DNA of 64,000 nucleotides from assembly GCA_003131635.1 (NCBI GenBank), contig PKVZ01000071.1, forward strand, positions 87,437-151,436. The letters run 5' to 3'. Source of the DNA: Acidobacteriaceae bacterium. GTDB lineage: Bacteria > Acidobacteriota > Terriglobia > Terriglobales > Acidobacteriaceae. Below the pieces are notes generated by a model, which saw nothing but the letters and a program-made list of their open reading frames with translations, did not search any database and was not told the origin of the DNA. The position numbers were made by a program, and so were the translations under genes. Positions 8,742 to 17,058 of this stretch are shown here, in pieces (position 1 is the stretch's first letter; each line of letters starts with the position of its first letter).

Positions 8742-9188
8742 ATGGCATTCCGTTTTCCGCTCGAAGCCATTCTGCACTTTCGCCAAAGCATCGAGCACCA
8801 GCAGGAATTGCGGCTGCGCGCCGCCAACCAGCAGGTGGCGCGAGGCCAGCATGTGATCGAAACCATCGACGCGCGGCGGCAGGCGCTGCGGGGCGAACAG
8901 GCGAGGGCACTGGGGGTGGGAATGACGGCGGCCGAGCTGCGATTCGGATTGCAGTGTGAGGCCGAACTGCTGCGGCTCCGGGGGGAATTCGAATTACAGC
9001 TGGTGCGGCTGCAACAATTGCGCGAGCAGCAGCGCGAAATCTTCCAGCAGGCGCGGCGCAACCGCGAAACCATGGAAGCGGTGCGCGATGAGCAACTCCG
9101 TTTGTACCAGCAAGAAGCTGCGCGGCGGGAGCAGCGCGATCTGGACGATCTGTTTCTTCTGCGGAGAGAATACCTGCGGCGTAGCTAA
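8742..9188 (+). CDS. fliJ: Flagellar export protein FliJ
   Basis: Small coiled-coil export protein of 148 aa, the usual FliJ length. It begins FRFPLEAILHFRQSIEHQQELRL, the N-terminal pattern of the family, and is helical and rich in Arg, Glu and Gln throughout. FliJ acts as the central stalk of the FliI hexamer and links it to FlhA. Position directly after fliI supports the call. Confidence 0.9.
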   Translation: MAFRFPLEAILHFRQSIEHQQELRLRAANQQVARGQHVIETIDARRQALRGEQARALGVGMTAAELRFGLQCEAELLRLRGEFELQLVRLQQLREQQREIFQQARRNRETMEAVRDEQLRLYQQEAARREQRDLDDLFLLRREYLRRS

Positions 9189-9381
9189 AGTTTGCCGGGT
9201 ACGTGGTCACACTTTGCCTAGCTCGGGTGGCGCGACGGTTTCTCACTCCATCGGCAAAAGTCAGATTCGCTTGAATCGAAGGCCTTTGGCAACATTTCTC
9301 AGCTTTAGGGCCGGCGCGTGTTGGTGGCTACCGGAGTGCATTGACCCACAGCGAACCCGCGGACTTGGCGGGAAAAGCGCT

Positions 9382-11568
9382 GTGAATCCAATACTGGAAT
9401 CCATCTCGAACAGCATTTCTATCTCGGCGCTGCCGGCGGCGAACGCTCTGGCTCAACCGGTTGCAGGCCAGCGCGGAACGGGCGGTTTCGCCTCGACGCT
9501 GGCCGCCGCACAAGGATTGTCCACGGCATCGTTGGGATCAAGCGAGCCATCGTCGACTGAGCGATCGTCGACTGGGCCATCGACCGAGCCAGTTCCAGAT
9601 GGAAGCACGGCGGGCAGCATCGCAGCGAGTAACGTAGTGGCGAGAGCCACGGTCAATCTGCAGCCGCGGAAGCCACTGAGCGCTGCGAGTTCGACGATTA
9701 CGAATAATAATGTGGCTCCGGTGCCCGTGGTTCTTGCCGCGAATCAAGTGGCGTGGTCCGGTTCGCAAACCAGCCTGGCAGGAGCCGCATCGTTGCAAAA
9801 TAACGGCGCGGCTGAAGAAAGCGTTCCTGCACTCCCGGGGCTGGCGACTCCGGAGCCTGCGCTGAACGAATCGGTCGGCAGCGTGGCCAAGCCTGCCCCT
9901 ACAGACGCTTTGCTTGGCAACGCGCAGCCCCTTGTTGTATTCCCGGCCTCCGCGCCGCCGGACTCAGCGGCCATTTCATCTTCATCCAGCGCTGCGTCAG
10001 GCAGTCAGCCGAATCATTCGAAGAATGAGTTGGGGGCGACGGAGCCGACTGCAGTGACTGGGAATTCGCAACTGTCGGAGCTTTCATTCATCAGCACCAG
10101 CACCAGCGAATTGCCTTCCGCAGGCGCGGTCTGGAACGCCTCTTCGGACATTCCGGGGAATGGGGCTCGCTTTGCAGGCGCGACCGCTCCCCCGGTTCTG
10201 CTCGCAAGTGCACTTCCCGAGGCCGGTTCGTTTGCCGGAGCGCAGTCCTTACTGAACGCGAATCTCCAAGCCGCGCAAGATCAGGTTGCTCAAGATCAAC
10301 TTGCGCAAGATCGGGTCGCGCAGGATCAGGTCGCGCAAGAACTGCCGGTGCAAGTGCAGACGGCGCCAGAAAACGATTCGCCAGCGGTGGCGGCCAGCTC
10401 GGAGCCTCAAAGTAATGTCCCGCCGCCCGTGGAAATCGGAAACCTGCTTTCCGCGATGGCGGGTGCGCCGGCAGCCGCGTCATCTGTCGTAAGCTCTCAA
10501 GTTCCGCCGCTCAGCCAGAGTGCGTTGCGGCCGGTTGCTGGCAGGGTGACGGCTCCCGCTCTGGCCAGTGTCCGCGGACCAAGTGCGAGTTCAGTTTCGA
10601 CATCTGCTTTAGCCACCGAACCGGCGGCGGGCAATGGGTCGCCGGGCACTGGATCGCAGATCGCGAGCCAGTCCCCGTTTTCAGTTTTCTTTCCCAGTCC
10701 ATCGTCCAGTCTGGGACCGGGCACGGAAGCTGCGGCGTCGGCTTTGCCAAAGATGATTCTTCCCGCCGCCAGCACTGCCAGTCGCACTGGCATCACAGCC
10801 AATTCCGTTGGGGCAGCCGCGAATTCGCAGAGCGCCGGATTGCAGAGCAACGCGGTTCAGCCGGCAGCGCAGCCAATCGCATCGCAAGCAACCAAGGATT
10901 CACTCTCCGCCAGTGCAAGTGGGAGTTCGCAAGCGGGACCACTATTGCACGCGGAGTCGACGATGGCGGCTCCATCCGTGGCCATCGCGCAGGCCGCGGC
11001 AGCACTGACCTCGGCTCCAGTGGCTGGGATCGCGGCCGCGCAAGCCGCCACTGTTCCCCTGCCGCAGCCGAGTGTGCCCCCTGGAGCAGGCGCCGCCGGC
11101 CCCGCAAGCTCGGTCCCGGCAGCTCCGCAGGCACTGCCCACGGCTGCGCTGGGGCCAGTGCAGATGGCGCAAATGGTCGATCGCGTGGGCCAATCCGAGA
11201 TGCGTGTAGGCATGAATACTTCCGCGTTCGGCAACGTCGAGGTTCGAACCGTGGTTCACGCCAGCGATGTGGGGCTGACGATTGGAAGCGAAAAAGGCGA
11301 CTTGCGCGCAATGCTGGCGAACGATATGCCGGCCATTGCGAATAATCTGCAACAGCAGAATCTTCGGCTGAGCAGTGTCAGTTACTCGCAGGGATTTTCA
11401 TTCTCGAACCAAAGCTCCGGCGGGGGCGACGGGCAGCAGCGTTCTTTTGTTCCGGCTCCGGCGGCTGCAAATTATGGGTCGCCGGAAGCGCTGGCGGCGG
11501 ATGCGCCGGAAGTTGCGCCCCTCGGGGGATTTGGGGGCGCGGGTAACAGTCTCAGCATTCTTGCTTGA
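9382..11568 (+). CDS. fliK: Flagellar hook-length control protein FliK
   Basis: Hook-length ruler of 728 aa, longer than the usual 400-ish. Most of it is Ser/Ala/Pro/Gln low-complexity sequence, expected for an extended ruler. The C-terminal 130 residues hold the conserved Flg_hook domain (MRVGMNTSAFGNVEVRTVVHAS then LRAMLANDMPAIANNLQQQN). A 15-bp repeat around 10270-10340 encodes DQVAQ/DQLAQ/DRVAQ units. The start is a GTG at 9382 (VNPILESISNS); the frame is open upstream across fliJ, so this start is a judgement based on the fliJ end and composition. If ruler length sets hook length, hooks here should be long. Confidence 0.82.
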   Translation: MNPILESISNSISISALPAANALAQPVAGQRGTGGFASTLAAAQGLSTASLGSSEPSSTERSSTGPSTEPVPDGSTAGSIAASNVVARATVNLQPRKPLSAASSTITNNNVAPVPVVLAANQVAWSGSQTSLAGAASLQNNGAAEESVPALPGLATPEPALNESVGSVAKPAPTDALLGNAQPLVVFPASAPPDSAAISSSSSAASGSQPNHSKNELGATEPTAVTGNSQLSELSFISTSTSELPSAGAVWNASSDIPGNGARFAGATAPPVLLASALPEAGSFAGAQSLLNANLQAAQDQVAQDQLAQDRVAQDQVAQELPVQVQTAPENDSPAVAASSEPQSNVPPPVEIGNLLSAMAGAPAAASSVVSSQVPPLSQSALRPVAGRVTAPALASVRGPSASSVSTSALATEPAAGNGSPGTGSQIASQSPFSVFFPSPSSSLGPGTEAAASALPKMILPAASTASRTGITANSVGAAANSQSAGLQSNAVQPAAQPIASQATKDSLSASASGSSQAGPLLHAESTMAAPSVAIAQAAAALTSAPVAGIAAAQAATVPLPQPSVPPGAGAAGPASSVPAAPQALPTAALGPVQMAQMVDRVGQSEMRVGMNTSAFGNVEVRTVVHASDVGLTIGSEKGDLRAMLANDMPAIANNLQQQNLRLSSVSYSQGFSFSNQSSGGGDGQQRSFVPAPAAANYGSPEALAADAPEVAPLGGFGGAGNSLSILA

Positions 11569-11581
11569 AGGAGAAATTATT

Positions 11582-12055
11582 ATGAGTACGAGTCCGGTTG
11601 TTCCCACCGCTCCCACCACCGGCACCACCACCGGCCTGCCCAGTGGACAGAGCCTGAACAATATGTTTCTGCAATTGCTGGTGGCGCAGCTGCAGAATCA
11701 GGATCCGACCTCTCCGGTCGACCCTTCGCAGTTTGTGGGACAGCTGGCGCAGTTCAGCGAGCTGAGCGAGGTGACGTCGATTTACACGCTGTTGCAAGGG
11801 TTCGTGCCGGCCACGGGCACCACCGGCGCCACGGGTGGATCCGCACCGGCGACGGGAGCTTCAAGCACTTCGGGAGCGGCGGCTGCGATGTTAGCGGCGA
11901 ATTCCGCACTGACGTCCATTCCTTCCAGCCCGATCTCATCCTCTGCGACAAAATCGGCTGCGACAACTTTGTCCACCTTTGCGTCACCGTCAATATCCGC
12001 ACTGACCGGTGCAACCGCCGGGGCCATCCCCAGCAAGATCCAAGGAGCGTTCTAA
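11582..12055 (+). CDS. flgD: Hook scaffolding protein FlgD, short form
   Basis: Hook-cap protein of 157 aa. The N-terminal FlgD domain is clear (NNMFLQLLVAQLQNQDPTSP then VDPSQFVGQLAQFSELSEVTSI). The remainder is Ala/Thr/Ser-rich, without the Tudor-like and Ig-like FlgD C-terminal domains, so it is shorter than the 220-230 aa of enteric FlgD. A good ribosome-binding site (AAGGAG) precedes the ATG. The stop touches the flgE ATG with no gap. Short FlgD forms exist in several phyla, so this is not necessarily a truncation. Confidence 0.9.
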   Translation: MSTSPVVPTAPTTGTTTGLPSGQSLNNMFLQLLVAQLQNQDPTSPVDPSQFVGQLAQFSELSEVTSIYTLLQGFVPATGTTGATGGSAPATGASSTSGAAAAMLAANSALTSIPSSPISSSATKSAATTLSTFASPSISALTGATAGAIPSKIQGAF

Positions 12056-13582
12056 ATGCCTGATTTTTCTATTCCACTCTCCGGACTCACGGCCGAATCC
12101 ACAGCCTTGTCGGCCATTGCCAATAACCTATCCAACCAGAACACCACGGGCTACAAAGACACCAGCGTGCTGTTCAGCGACTTGTTTTACCAGAGCCTGG
12201 GAACGACCGGGGCGGGCGATCCGATTCAGGTAGGAGCTGGAGTGGAGGTGGGTTCGATGCCCTCGCTGTTCACCCAAGGCAGCATCAGTTCCACGGGAGT
12301 GCCCACGGATGTGGCGATTCAAGGCGACGGCTTTTTCGCGGTTCAAGGTTCCAATGGCGTGATCGACTACACGCGGGCGGGGGACTTTTCCACCGACGAG
12401 AGCAATTTCCTGGTGAGCTCCACCGGGCAACAGGTACTGGGCTACCCGGCGGTGAATGGGGTGGTGAACACCGGGGCGGGCATTGCGCCGCTGCAACTGG
12501 GAGCGGGGACGATCAGTCCGCCGACGGCCACGGCCAACGTGGACGTGACGGCGAATTTAAATGCCGCCGCAGGAGTGGGGTCGACGTTCTCCACGCCGGT
12601 CACGATTTACGACTCCTTGGGAGCCAGTCATTCGTTGACTTATAACTTCACCAATACGGCGCCGAATACCTGGAGTTACAGTCTCAACATTCCGCCGGGA
12701 GATTTGAACCCAGGCGCAGGAGGAGCTCCTCCGACGGGGGTTTTGGCGACGGGCACGCTGACCTTCAACGGAAATGGAGTGCTGATTGGCACCGGGGGAG
12801 GAGCGGGGAATCCGGTTTACACGGCAGGAAATACGGGAAACGGAACCGTCTCCGGATTGGGGGTGGACGCAGGGAGCGTTCCGCAGGTAATTACGATGAC
12901 GGCGACGAGTGCGACGCAGTTTACGGTGACGGGATCGGTGACGGGCGCATTGGGAACGGCTACGGTGGGAACTCCGTTCACCTCCGGCCAACTGAATTTT
13001 ACGATTGCGGCGGGCTCGACGGCGTTCGCGGCGGGAGACAAGATTACGGTGACGACGACGCCGCTCACGCTGGCCAACGTCACGGCGATACCGATTACCG
13101 GCTTCGCGGACGGCGCCACGAACCAGACCTTCAACTGGAATGTGCTGAGCGGGACCAACCCGCTGATCGCGCAGGTAGCGGCGCCGAGTTCAGCTTCGGC
13201 GATCGACCAGGATGGCAGCAGCAGCGGTTCGCTGGTGAACTTCACGATTGGCGGGGATGGCACGATCACGGGATCGTTCAGCAACGGCAAGACGCAGGCC
13301 CTGGGACAAATAGCGCTGGCGAATTTTGCCAACGTCAACGGACTGCAGCTGGATGGCACAACCGATTACTCTCCGACGCTGGCTTCGGGTCCAGCGGTAG
13401 TTGGAGTTCCGGGAGCGGGCAGTTTGGGAACACTTTCGGGTGGATCGCTGGAGTTGTCGAACGTGGATATTGCGACTGAATTCGCCAATTTGATCGTCGC
13501 GCAACGTGGTTTTGAAGCCGACGCCAAAGCGGTGACTACGTTCGATCAGATCACGCAGGACACAATCGCTCTCAAGCAGTAG
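12056..13582 (+). CDS. flgE: Flagellar hook protein FlgE
   Basis: Hook subunit of 508 aa. The N-terminus has the rod/hook signature (PLSGLTAESTALSAIANNLSNQNTTGYKDT), followed by the family pattern DVAIQGDGFFAVQ and YTRAGDFSTDESNFLVSSTGQQVLGYP. The C-terminus ends with the conserved helix (LELSNVDIATEFANLIVAQRGFEADAKAVTTFDQITQD). The middle (about 230-345) is a Gly/Thr-rich outer domain insert. It starts immediately after the flgD stop. It is exported through the type III system and polymerises under the FlgD cap. Confidence 0.95.
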   Translation: MPDFSIPLSGLTAESTALSAIANNLSNQNTTGYKDTSVLFSDLFYQSLGTTGAGDPIQVGAGVEVGSMPSLFTQGSISSTGVPTDVAIQGDGFFAVQGSNGVIDYTRAGDFSTDESNFLVSSTGQQVLGYPAVNGVVNTGAGIAPLQLGAGTISPPTATANVDVTANLNAAAGVGSTFSTPVTIYDSLGASHSLTYNFTNTAPNTWSYSLNIPPGDLNPGAGGAPPTGVLATGTLTFNGNGVLIGTGGGAGNPVYTAGNTGNGTVSGLGVDAGSVPQVITMTATSATQFTVTGSVTGALGTATVGTPFTSGQLNFTIAAGSTAFAAGDKITVTTTPLTLANVTAIPITGFADGATNQTFNWNVLSGTNPLIAQVAAPSSASAIDQDGSSSGSLVNFTIGGDGTITGSFSNGKTQALGQIALANFANVNGLQLDGTTDYSPTLASGPAVVGVPGAGSLGTLSGGSLELSNVDIATEFANLIVAQRGFEADAKAVTTFDQITQDTIALKQ

Positions 13583-13615
13583 GAGCCTTGCGGAAGCGTC
13601 TAATCCGTTGCCGGT

Positions 13616-13640
13616 CTCCGGCGGCTCGCAGCCGCCGGAG
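13616..13640 (+). terminator. Stem-loop after flgE
   Basis: A perfect 11-bp inverted repeat (CTCCGGCGGCT, 3-nt loop CGC, AGCCGCCGGAG) lies 33 bp after the flgE stop. It lacks a following T-run, so it could be a weak terminator, an mRNA-stabilising hairpin or a dispersed repeat. The rest of the 280-bp spacer up to fliL holds no gene I can support; it has a spaced pair TTGCGGAA/TTCCGCAA near 13588 and 13709. Confidence 0.55.
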
Positions 13641-13862
13641 AGGAATTCTGCGAGCCTAAGAAAGTTCTAATGAGCTTCTCCTAAGCACAATCAATGATGA
13701 GGAGAACTTCCGCAAGCGTCAGCGGGCAAAGATTGCCCAGAAGATGGGCGGTTGTTTGATCTATCGGGCTGATTAGCGGGCCGTTGGTTGAGCGCTCGCG
13801 TCTCGCCGCACCCCTCCCCTTCGTGCTCCCCCGCGGCAACGCGATTGCTTTTTCCCAAGCCA

Positions 13863-14318
13863 GTGCCCACAAAAAAAAACTCCGCCAAGGAAGTACCCAG
13901 GGGCTGGGGACGATTTTTTTTCTTCGTACTGGCACTTGCGCTGGCCGCGGCAGGCGCCCGGTTCTGGAGCACGCGCAGCGTCGACTCCGTCACGTCGGGA
14001 ACGAGTACGCCGGTAAAGAGCACGCTGCATTTGGAAACTTTTGTTTTGAACCTGGCAGGTCCCGATCAAAGGTCCTACCTGCGGGTGGGCATCGATCTGG
14101 GGTTGGGACGGGAGCTGGGAAAAGGGGAGAATGCGCCGCCCGTCGCCGAGGTGCGGGACACCATCCTGAGTGTGCTGGCGCAATCCCGGGTCGACGATCT
14201 GCAGGATGAAAAGGGAAAGACGAAGTTGAAAGCGGACGTGTTGCGCGCGCTGCAGGAGCGAATACCACGGCTGGCGGTCGAGGAAGTGTATTTTACCGAG
14301 TTCCTGATTCAGCGATGA
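13863..14318 (+). CDS. fliL: Flagellar basal body-associated protein FliL
   Basis: Inner-membrane protein of about 151 aa that surrounds the stator and supports torque. It has one membrane helix near the N-terminus (FFFFVLALALAAAGARFW) and a periplasmic FliL domain with typical motifs (LHLETFVLNLAGPDQRSYLRVGIDL, then VRDTILSVLAQSRVDDLQDEKGKTKLKADVL and VEEVYFTEFLIQ). No ATG lies in a suitable place; the GTG at 13863 (VPTKKNSAKE) gives a normal length, while a TTG at 13788 would add 25 unlikely residues. No clear ribosome-binding site is seen, so the start is uncertain. Confidence 0.85.
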   Translation: MPTKKNSAKEVPRGWGRFFFFVLALALAAAGARFWSTRSVDSVTSGTSTPVKSTLHLETFVLNLAGPDQRSYLRVGIDLGLGRELGKGENAPPVAEVRDTILSVLAQSRVDDLQDEKGKTKLKADVLRALQERIPRLAVEEVYFTEFLIQR

Positions 14319-14336
14319 GCACCGGCAGGGGGAGAA

Positions 14337-14669
14337 ATGGCAACGGCGGCGCGAACGGCTCCAGCGCAAACTGCGGAAAAGCCGGCGAACGAAGCTGGCG
14401 GGGCCGCGGTCCGGGCAGCGGATGCGGACTCACAGCCGGATGCTTTGTGGAAGCCGGTGCTGGGTCTGGGCTGCGAACTCACGGTCGATCTGCCCGTGCC
14501 GGACTTCAAGATTGCGGACCTGTTGAAGTTGCACAAAGGTTCGATCGTGAATGCGCACTGGCGCGTGGGGCGGGATGTTCCCCTGTGCTTGAATGCCACG
14601 CCGATTGGCTGGATCGAGTTTGAGGTAGTGGGCGGCAATCTAGCGGTGCGGCTCACGGAATTGGTTTGA
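14337..14669 (+). CDS. Short FliN-like switch protein (SpoA domain)
   Basis: Protein of 110 aa with an Ala-rich N-terminal third and a C-terminal SpoA/FliN domain (ELTVDLPVPDFKIADLLKLHKGSIV, then LCLNATPIGWIEFEVVGGNLAVRL). It sits between fliL and the fliO-like gene, where fliN stands in enterics, but the domain is more divergent than that of the long FliN at 22225 (for example VRLTEL in place of a typical GVRIT ending). It may be a second C-ring component or an export-platform SpoA protein. GGGGAGA 4 bp before the ATG supports the start. Confidence 0.78.
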   Translation: MATAARTAPAQTAEKPANEAGGAAVRAADADSQPDALWKPVLGLGCELTVDLPVPDFKIADLLKLHKGSIVNAHWRVGRDVPLCLNATPIGWIEFEVVGGNLAVRLTELV

Positions 14670-14713
14670 AGCGGGCGGGGGCGGGGGATCGGTCGGCCGG
14701 GACGGTGAGTTTT

Positions 14714-15043
14714 ATGGCGACACGGGCAATGCAGTTTTCCTCGAGCGGGTTGCGGTCGCAGCTGATGGCGTTATGGGATCGCCTGCTGCGGATCAGCCGG
14801 CGCGCTCCCAAGCGGCTCAGGCTGTGCGAGAGTTTGCCGCTGGGGGAGCGCCGTTTCGTGGCGGTGGTCGAGTTTGAAAAGACGCGCTTTTTGGTGGGCG
14901 GGACCTCGTCGTCTCTGGTGCTGCTGTCGCGCTTGCAGGACTCCGCAGCCCGGACGGACGACGAAGCGGAATCGTGCCCGCCGCGGTTCGGGGTCGAGTG
15001 TGAGGAAAAGCCTGGGGAAAATCGGGGGAACGAAAAATGTTGA
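14714..15043 (+). CDS. fliO: FliO-like flagellar biosynthesis protein
   Basis: Predicted protein of 109 aa between the FliN-like gene and fliP, the classic fliO place. Residues about 35-80 resemble the FliO core (RLRLCESLPLGERRFVAVVE followed by RFLVGGTSSSLVLLSRL). Canonical FliO has an N-terminal membrane helix; none is visible here, nor in the upstream extension of the frame. I chose the ATG at 14714 because GGTGAG lies just upstream; the frame is open to 14666. FliO helps FliP assemble into the export gate. The family call is moderate because the gene is short and lacks the helix. Confidence 0.6.
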   Translation: MATRAMQFSSSGLRSQLMALWDRLLRISRRAPKRLRLCESLPLGERRFVAVVEFEKTRFLVGGTSSSLVLLSRLQDSAARTDDEAESCPPRFGVECEEKPGENRGNEKC

Positions 15044-15059
15044 GCGGCCTTTGACGAAC

Positions 15060-15788
15060 ATGTTCACGAACATATTTCCGCGGGTTGCCCCGGTCATCGC
15101 CTTCGCGGCGTTCCGTCCCAAGCATGTATCCGGCCTGAACTGGACTGGACTGGGCGGCGCCAGTGGCTCGGTGCCATGGAACATCGTAGTTCTGCTGACT
15201 CTGCTGACGCTTTTGCCCGCGCTGCTGGTGGCCCTGACTCCGTTCACCCGGCTGCTGATCGTGTTCCATTTTTTGCGGCAGGCGCTGGGCACGCAGACCG
15301 CGCCCAGCAACCAGACGCTGATCGGCCTCGCGCTGGTGTTGACCTACTTCCTGATGCAACCGGTGGGGGCATCGATTTATCAGGCGGCGGTGGTGCCCTT
15401 TCAGCAGGGCCGGGTGGACGCGATGGACGCGGTGGAACTCGGGGCGCCGCCGCTGCGCCACTTCATGCTCAAGTACGCCCGGGAAAAAGATCTGGCGCTG
15501 TTTCTCGAACTGGCCGGGGCGCCGCGTCCGGCGCGAGCCGAGGACGTGCCCATGCGGGTGGTGGTGCCGGCGTACATCGTCTCCGAGCTGCGTACCGGAT
15601 TTCAGATTGGGGTGGCGTTGTTTCTGCCTTTTCTGGTGATCGATCTGGTGGTGGCGGCGGTGACCACGTCGATCGGCATGATGCAGCTTCCTCCGGTCAT
15701 CATTTCGACGCCGCTGAAGATTTTGCTGTTCGTGATGGTGGATGGCTGGAATTTGCTGGTGGGGTCGCTGATGAAGAGCTTTGCCTGA
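15060..15788 (+). CDS. fliP: Flagellar export gate protein FliP
   Basis: Core export-gate membrane protein of 242 aa. It contains the FliP pattern (LLTLLTLLPALLVALTPFTR then LLIVFHFLRQALGTQTAPSNQTLIGLALVLTYFLM), the cytosolic segment with YAREKDLALFLELAG, and the C-terminal block (VPAYIVSELRTGFQIGVALF then LPFLVIDLVVAAV and MMQLPPVIISTPLKILLFVMVDGW). I took the ATG at 15060, after the fliO-like stop, which gives normal length; a longer frame upstream overlaps the fliO-like gene. The usual cleavable N-terminal signal is weak. Confidence 0.94.
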   Translation: MFTNIFPRVAPVIAFAAFRPKHVSGLNWTGLGGASGSVPWNIVVLLTLLTLLPALLVALTPFTRLLIVFHFLRQALGTQTAPSNQTLIGLALVLTYFLMQPVGASIYQAAVVPFQQGRVDAMDAVELGAPPLRHFMLKYAREKDLALFLELAGAPRPARAEDVPMRVVVPAYIVSELRTGFQIGVALFLPFLVIDLVVAAVTTSIGMMQLPPVIISTPLKILLFVMVDGWNLLVGSLMKSFA

Positions 15789-15869
15789 GTGGCAGAGCAG
15801 GAACATAAAGACAGAGACAAAAGCAAAATCGGAAAACTTAAACACAGGGGAACACAGGGTGAGTCGTTA

Positions 15870-16139
15870 ATGGGATCGGACCAGATTGTAGCGCTGCTGC
15901 GGCACACGATCGAGACGGCTCTGTGGATGGGGGCGCCGCTGCTGATCGCGGCCGTGGTGGTGGGCCTGCTGATCAACGTCGTGCAGGTGCTGACCTCGCT
16001 GCAGGATATGACGATCTCGACCGTGCCCCGGCTGGCGGCGGTGGCGACGGCGGTACTGCTGCTGATGCCATGGATGGTCCGCCGCATCGGGATGTTCACG
16101 CTGCAGCTGTTTTCCGACTTCCGGCCGTTTGTGCGGTGA
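15870..16139 (+). CDS. fliQ: Flagellar export gate protein FliQ
   Basis: Export-gate subunit of 89 aa, exactly the usual size, with two membrane helices (about 16-40 and 51-75) and the family pattern LLINVVQVLTSLQDMTISTVPRL. The frame is open upstream to a GTG at 15789, but that part (EQEHKDRDKSK) is encoded by purine-rich spacer DNA and does not look like FliQ, so I start at the ATG at 15870. FliP, FliQ and FliR form the helical gate in the MS ring. Confidence 0.94.
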   Translation: MGSDQIVALLRHTIETALWMGAPLLIAAVVVGLLINVVQVLTSLQDMTISTVPRLAAVATAVLLLMPWMVRRIGMFTLQLFSDFRPFVR

Positions 16140-16144
16140 GAGGC

Positions 16145-16167
16145 AGTTGCCAGTGGCTAGTGCCAGT
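16145..16167 (+). repeat. Degenerate AGTTGCC repeats after fliQ
   Basis: AGTTGCC, AGTGGCT, AGTGCC and AGT units follow the fliQ stop and resemble the four heptamers at 3961-3988 between fliE and fliF. They are followed by the long inverted repeat at 16186-16252. Confidence 0.65.
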
Positions 16168-16185
16168 AGGACGAAAGCCGAGCAA

Positions 16186-16252
16186 AGGTCTTGGGTCTCA
16201 GGTCTTAGGCGAGCCTGAGGGCCGGAAGCCTAAGACCTAAGAACAAAGACCT
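16186..16252 (+). repeat. 25-bp imperfect inverted repeat between fliQ and fliR
   Basis: The arms 16186-16210 and 16228-16252 match as inverted repeats at 22 of 25 positions, with a perfect inner 10 bp (GGTCTTAGGC / GCCTAAGACC) and a 17-bp loop. The arms themselves consist of AGGTCTT units, so the whole is both repeated and folded. It ends 26 bp before the fliR start and could form a strong RNA hairpin in the fliQ-fliR mRNA. Confidence 0.85.
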
Positions 16253-16278
16253 GAAACCGAAGACCGAAGACCTGAAAA

Positions 16279-17052
16279 ATGACGGACGGGGTGCATTTCG
16301 AGGAACTGTTGGCGGCTGCGGTGTTCACCGGCGCGCGCGTCTCCGGGCTGATGGTGTTCTGCCCGTTTCTCGGCAGCGATGCCGTGCCCATTCCGGTGAA
16401 GGCGGGGCTGACGCTGCTGCTGACCATTCTTCTGCACCCCTTGCAGGGGCCGGCGGGGCTGGCGCTGGGATCGTGGCAATGGGCGCAGGTGGCAGTCGGC
16501 GAGGTCGTGGTCGGGCTTCTGCTCGGGCTGGTGGCGAACTTTCTGTTCGAGTCGGCCTTGATGGCGGGGCAGATTTTGGGGGTGCAGATCGGATATTCGC
16601 TGGCCAACGTGTTCGATCCCCAGACGCAGGCCGACACGCCGGTGCTTTCGGAGTTTCACCGGCTGGCGGCGCTGCTGATTTTTCTGCAGCTCGATGTGCA
16701 TCACTGGCTGCTGCGGTCGCTGGTGCGGAGCTTCGCTTACCTGCCGCCGGGCAGCGCTTCGGTGACCCTGGGGGTCGCCACCGGCCTTTTGCATGCGGCC
16801 GGAGGGATTTTTTTGGCGGGAGTGCAGATCGCCGCACCCTCGCTGGTGGCCACGCTGATCGCCGATGTGGCGTTGGGCTTTCTCGGCAAAGCGTCGCCCC
16901 AGCTGCCGGTGATGTTTATCGGACTGGCGGTGAAAAATCTTTTGGGATTGACCGTGCTGCTGGGGGCGATGGCGTACTGGCCGCGCCTGTTCAACCAGCA
17001 GTTCACGCGCCTGATTCATGTTTCCGAACAGCTGCTGCACCTGGCCCGGTAA
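16279..17052 (+). CDS. fliR: Flagellar export gate protein FliR
   Basis: Export-gate membrane protein of 257 aa, the usual length, with about six hydrophobic segments. Family motifs include ARVSGLMVFCPFLGSDAVPI near the start, ALMAGQILGVQIGYSLANVFDPQ in the middle and PSLVATLIADVALGFLGKASPQ then LPVMFIGLAVKNLLGL towards the end. It follows fliQ after a 139-bp repeat-bearing spacer and is separated from flhB by 6 bp. Confidence 0.95.
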   Translation: MTDGVHFEELLAAAVFTGARVSGLMVFCPFLGSDAVPIPVKAGLTLLLTILLHPLQGPAGLALGSWQWAQVAVGEVVVGLLLGLVANFLFESALMAGQILGVQIGYSLANVFDPQTQADTPVLSEFHRLAALLIFLQLDVHHWLLRSLVRSFAYLPPGSASVTLGVATGLLHAAGGIFLAGVQIAAPSLVATLIADVALGFLGKASPQLPVMFIGLAVKNLLGLTVLLGAMAYWPRLFNQQFTRLIHVSEQLLHLAR

Positions 17053-17058
17053 ACCTTC

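Noticed and set aside
9186..9212. Perfect sigma28 -35 (TAAAGTTT) after fliJ
   Set aside because: The sequence 11 bp downstream (GGTCACAC) matches the -10 at only three of eight positions.
9226..9246. Sigma54-like box before fliK (TGGCGCGACGGTTTCT)
   Set aside because: The invariant GC at the -12 position is missing.
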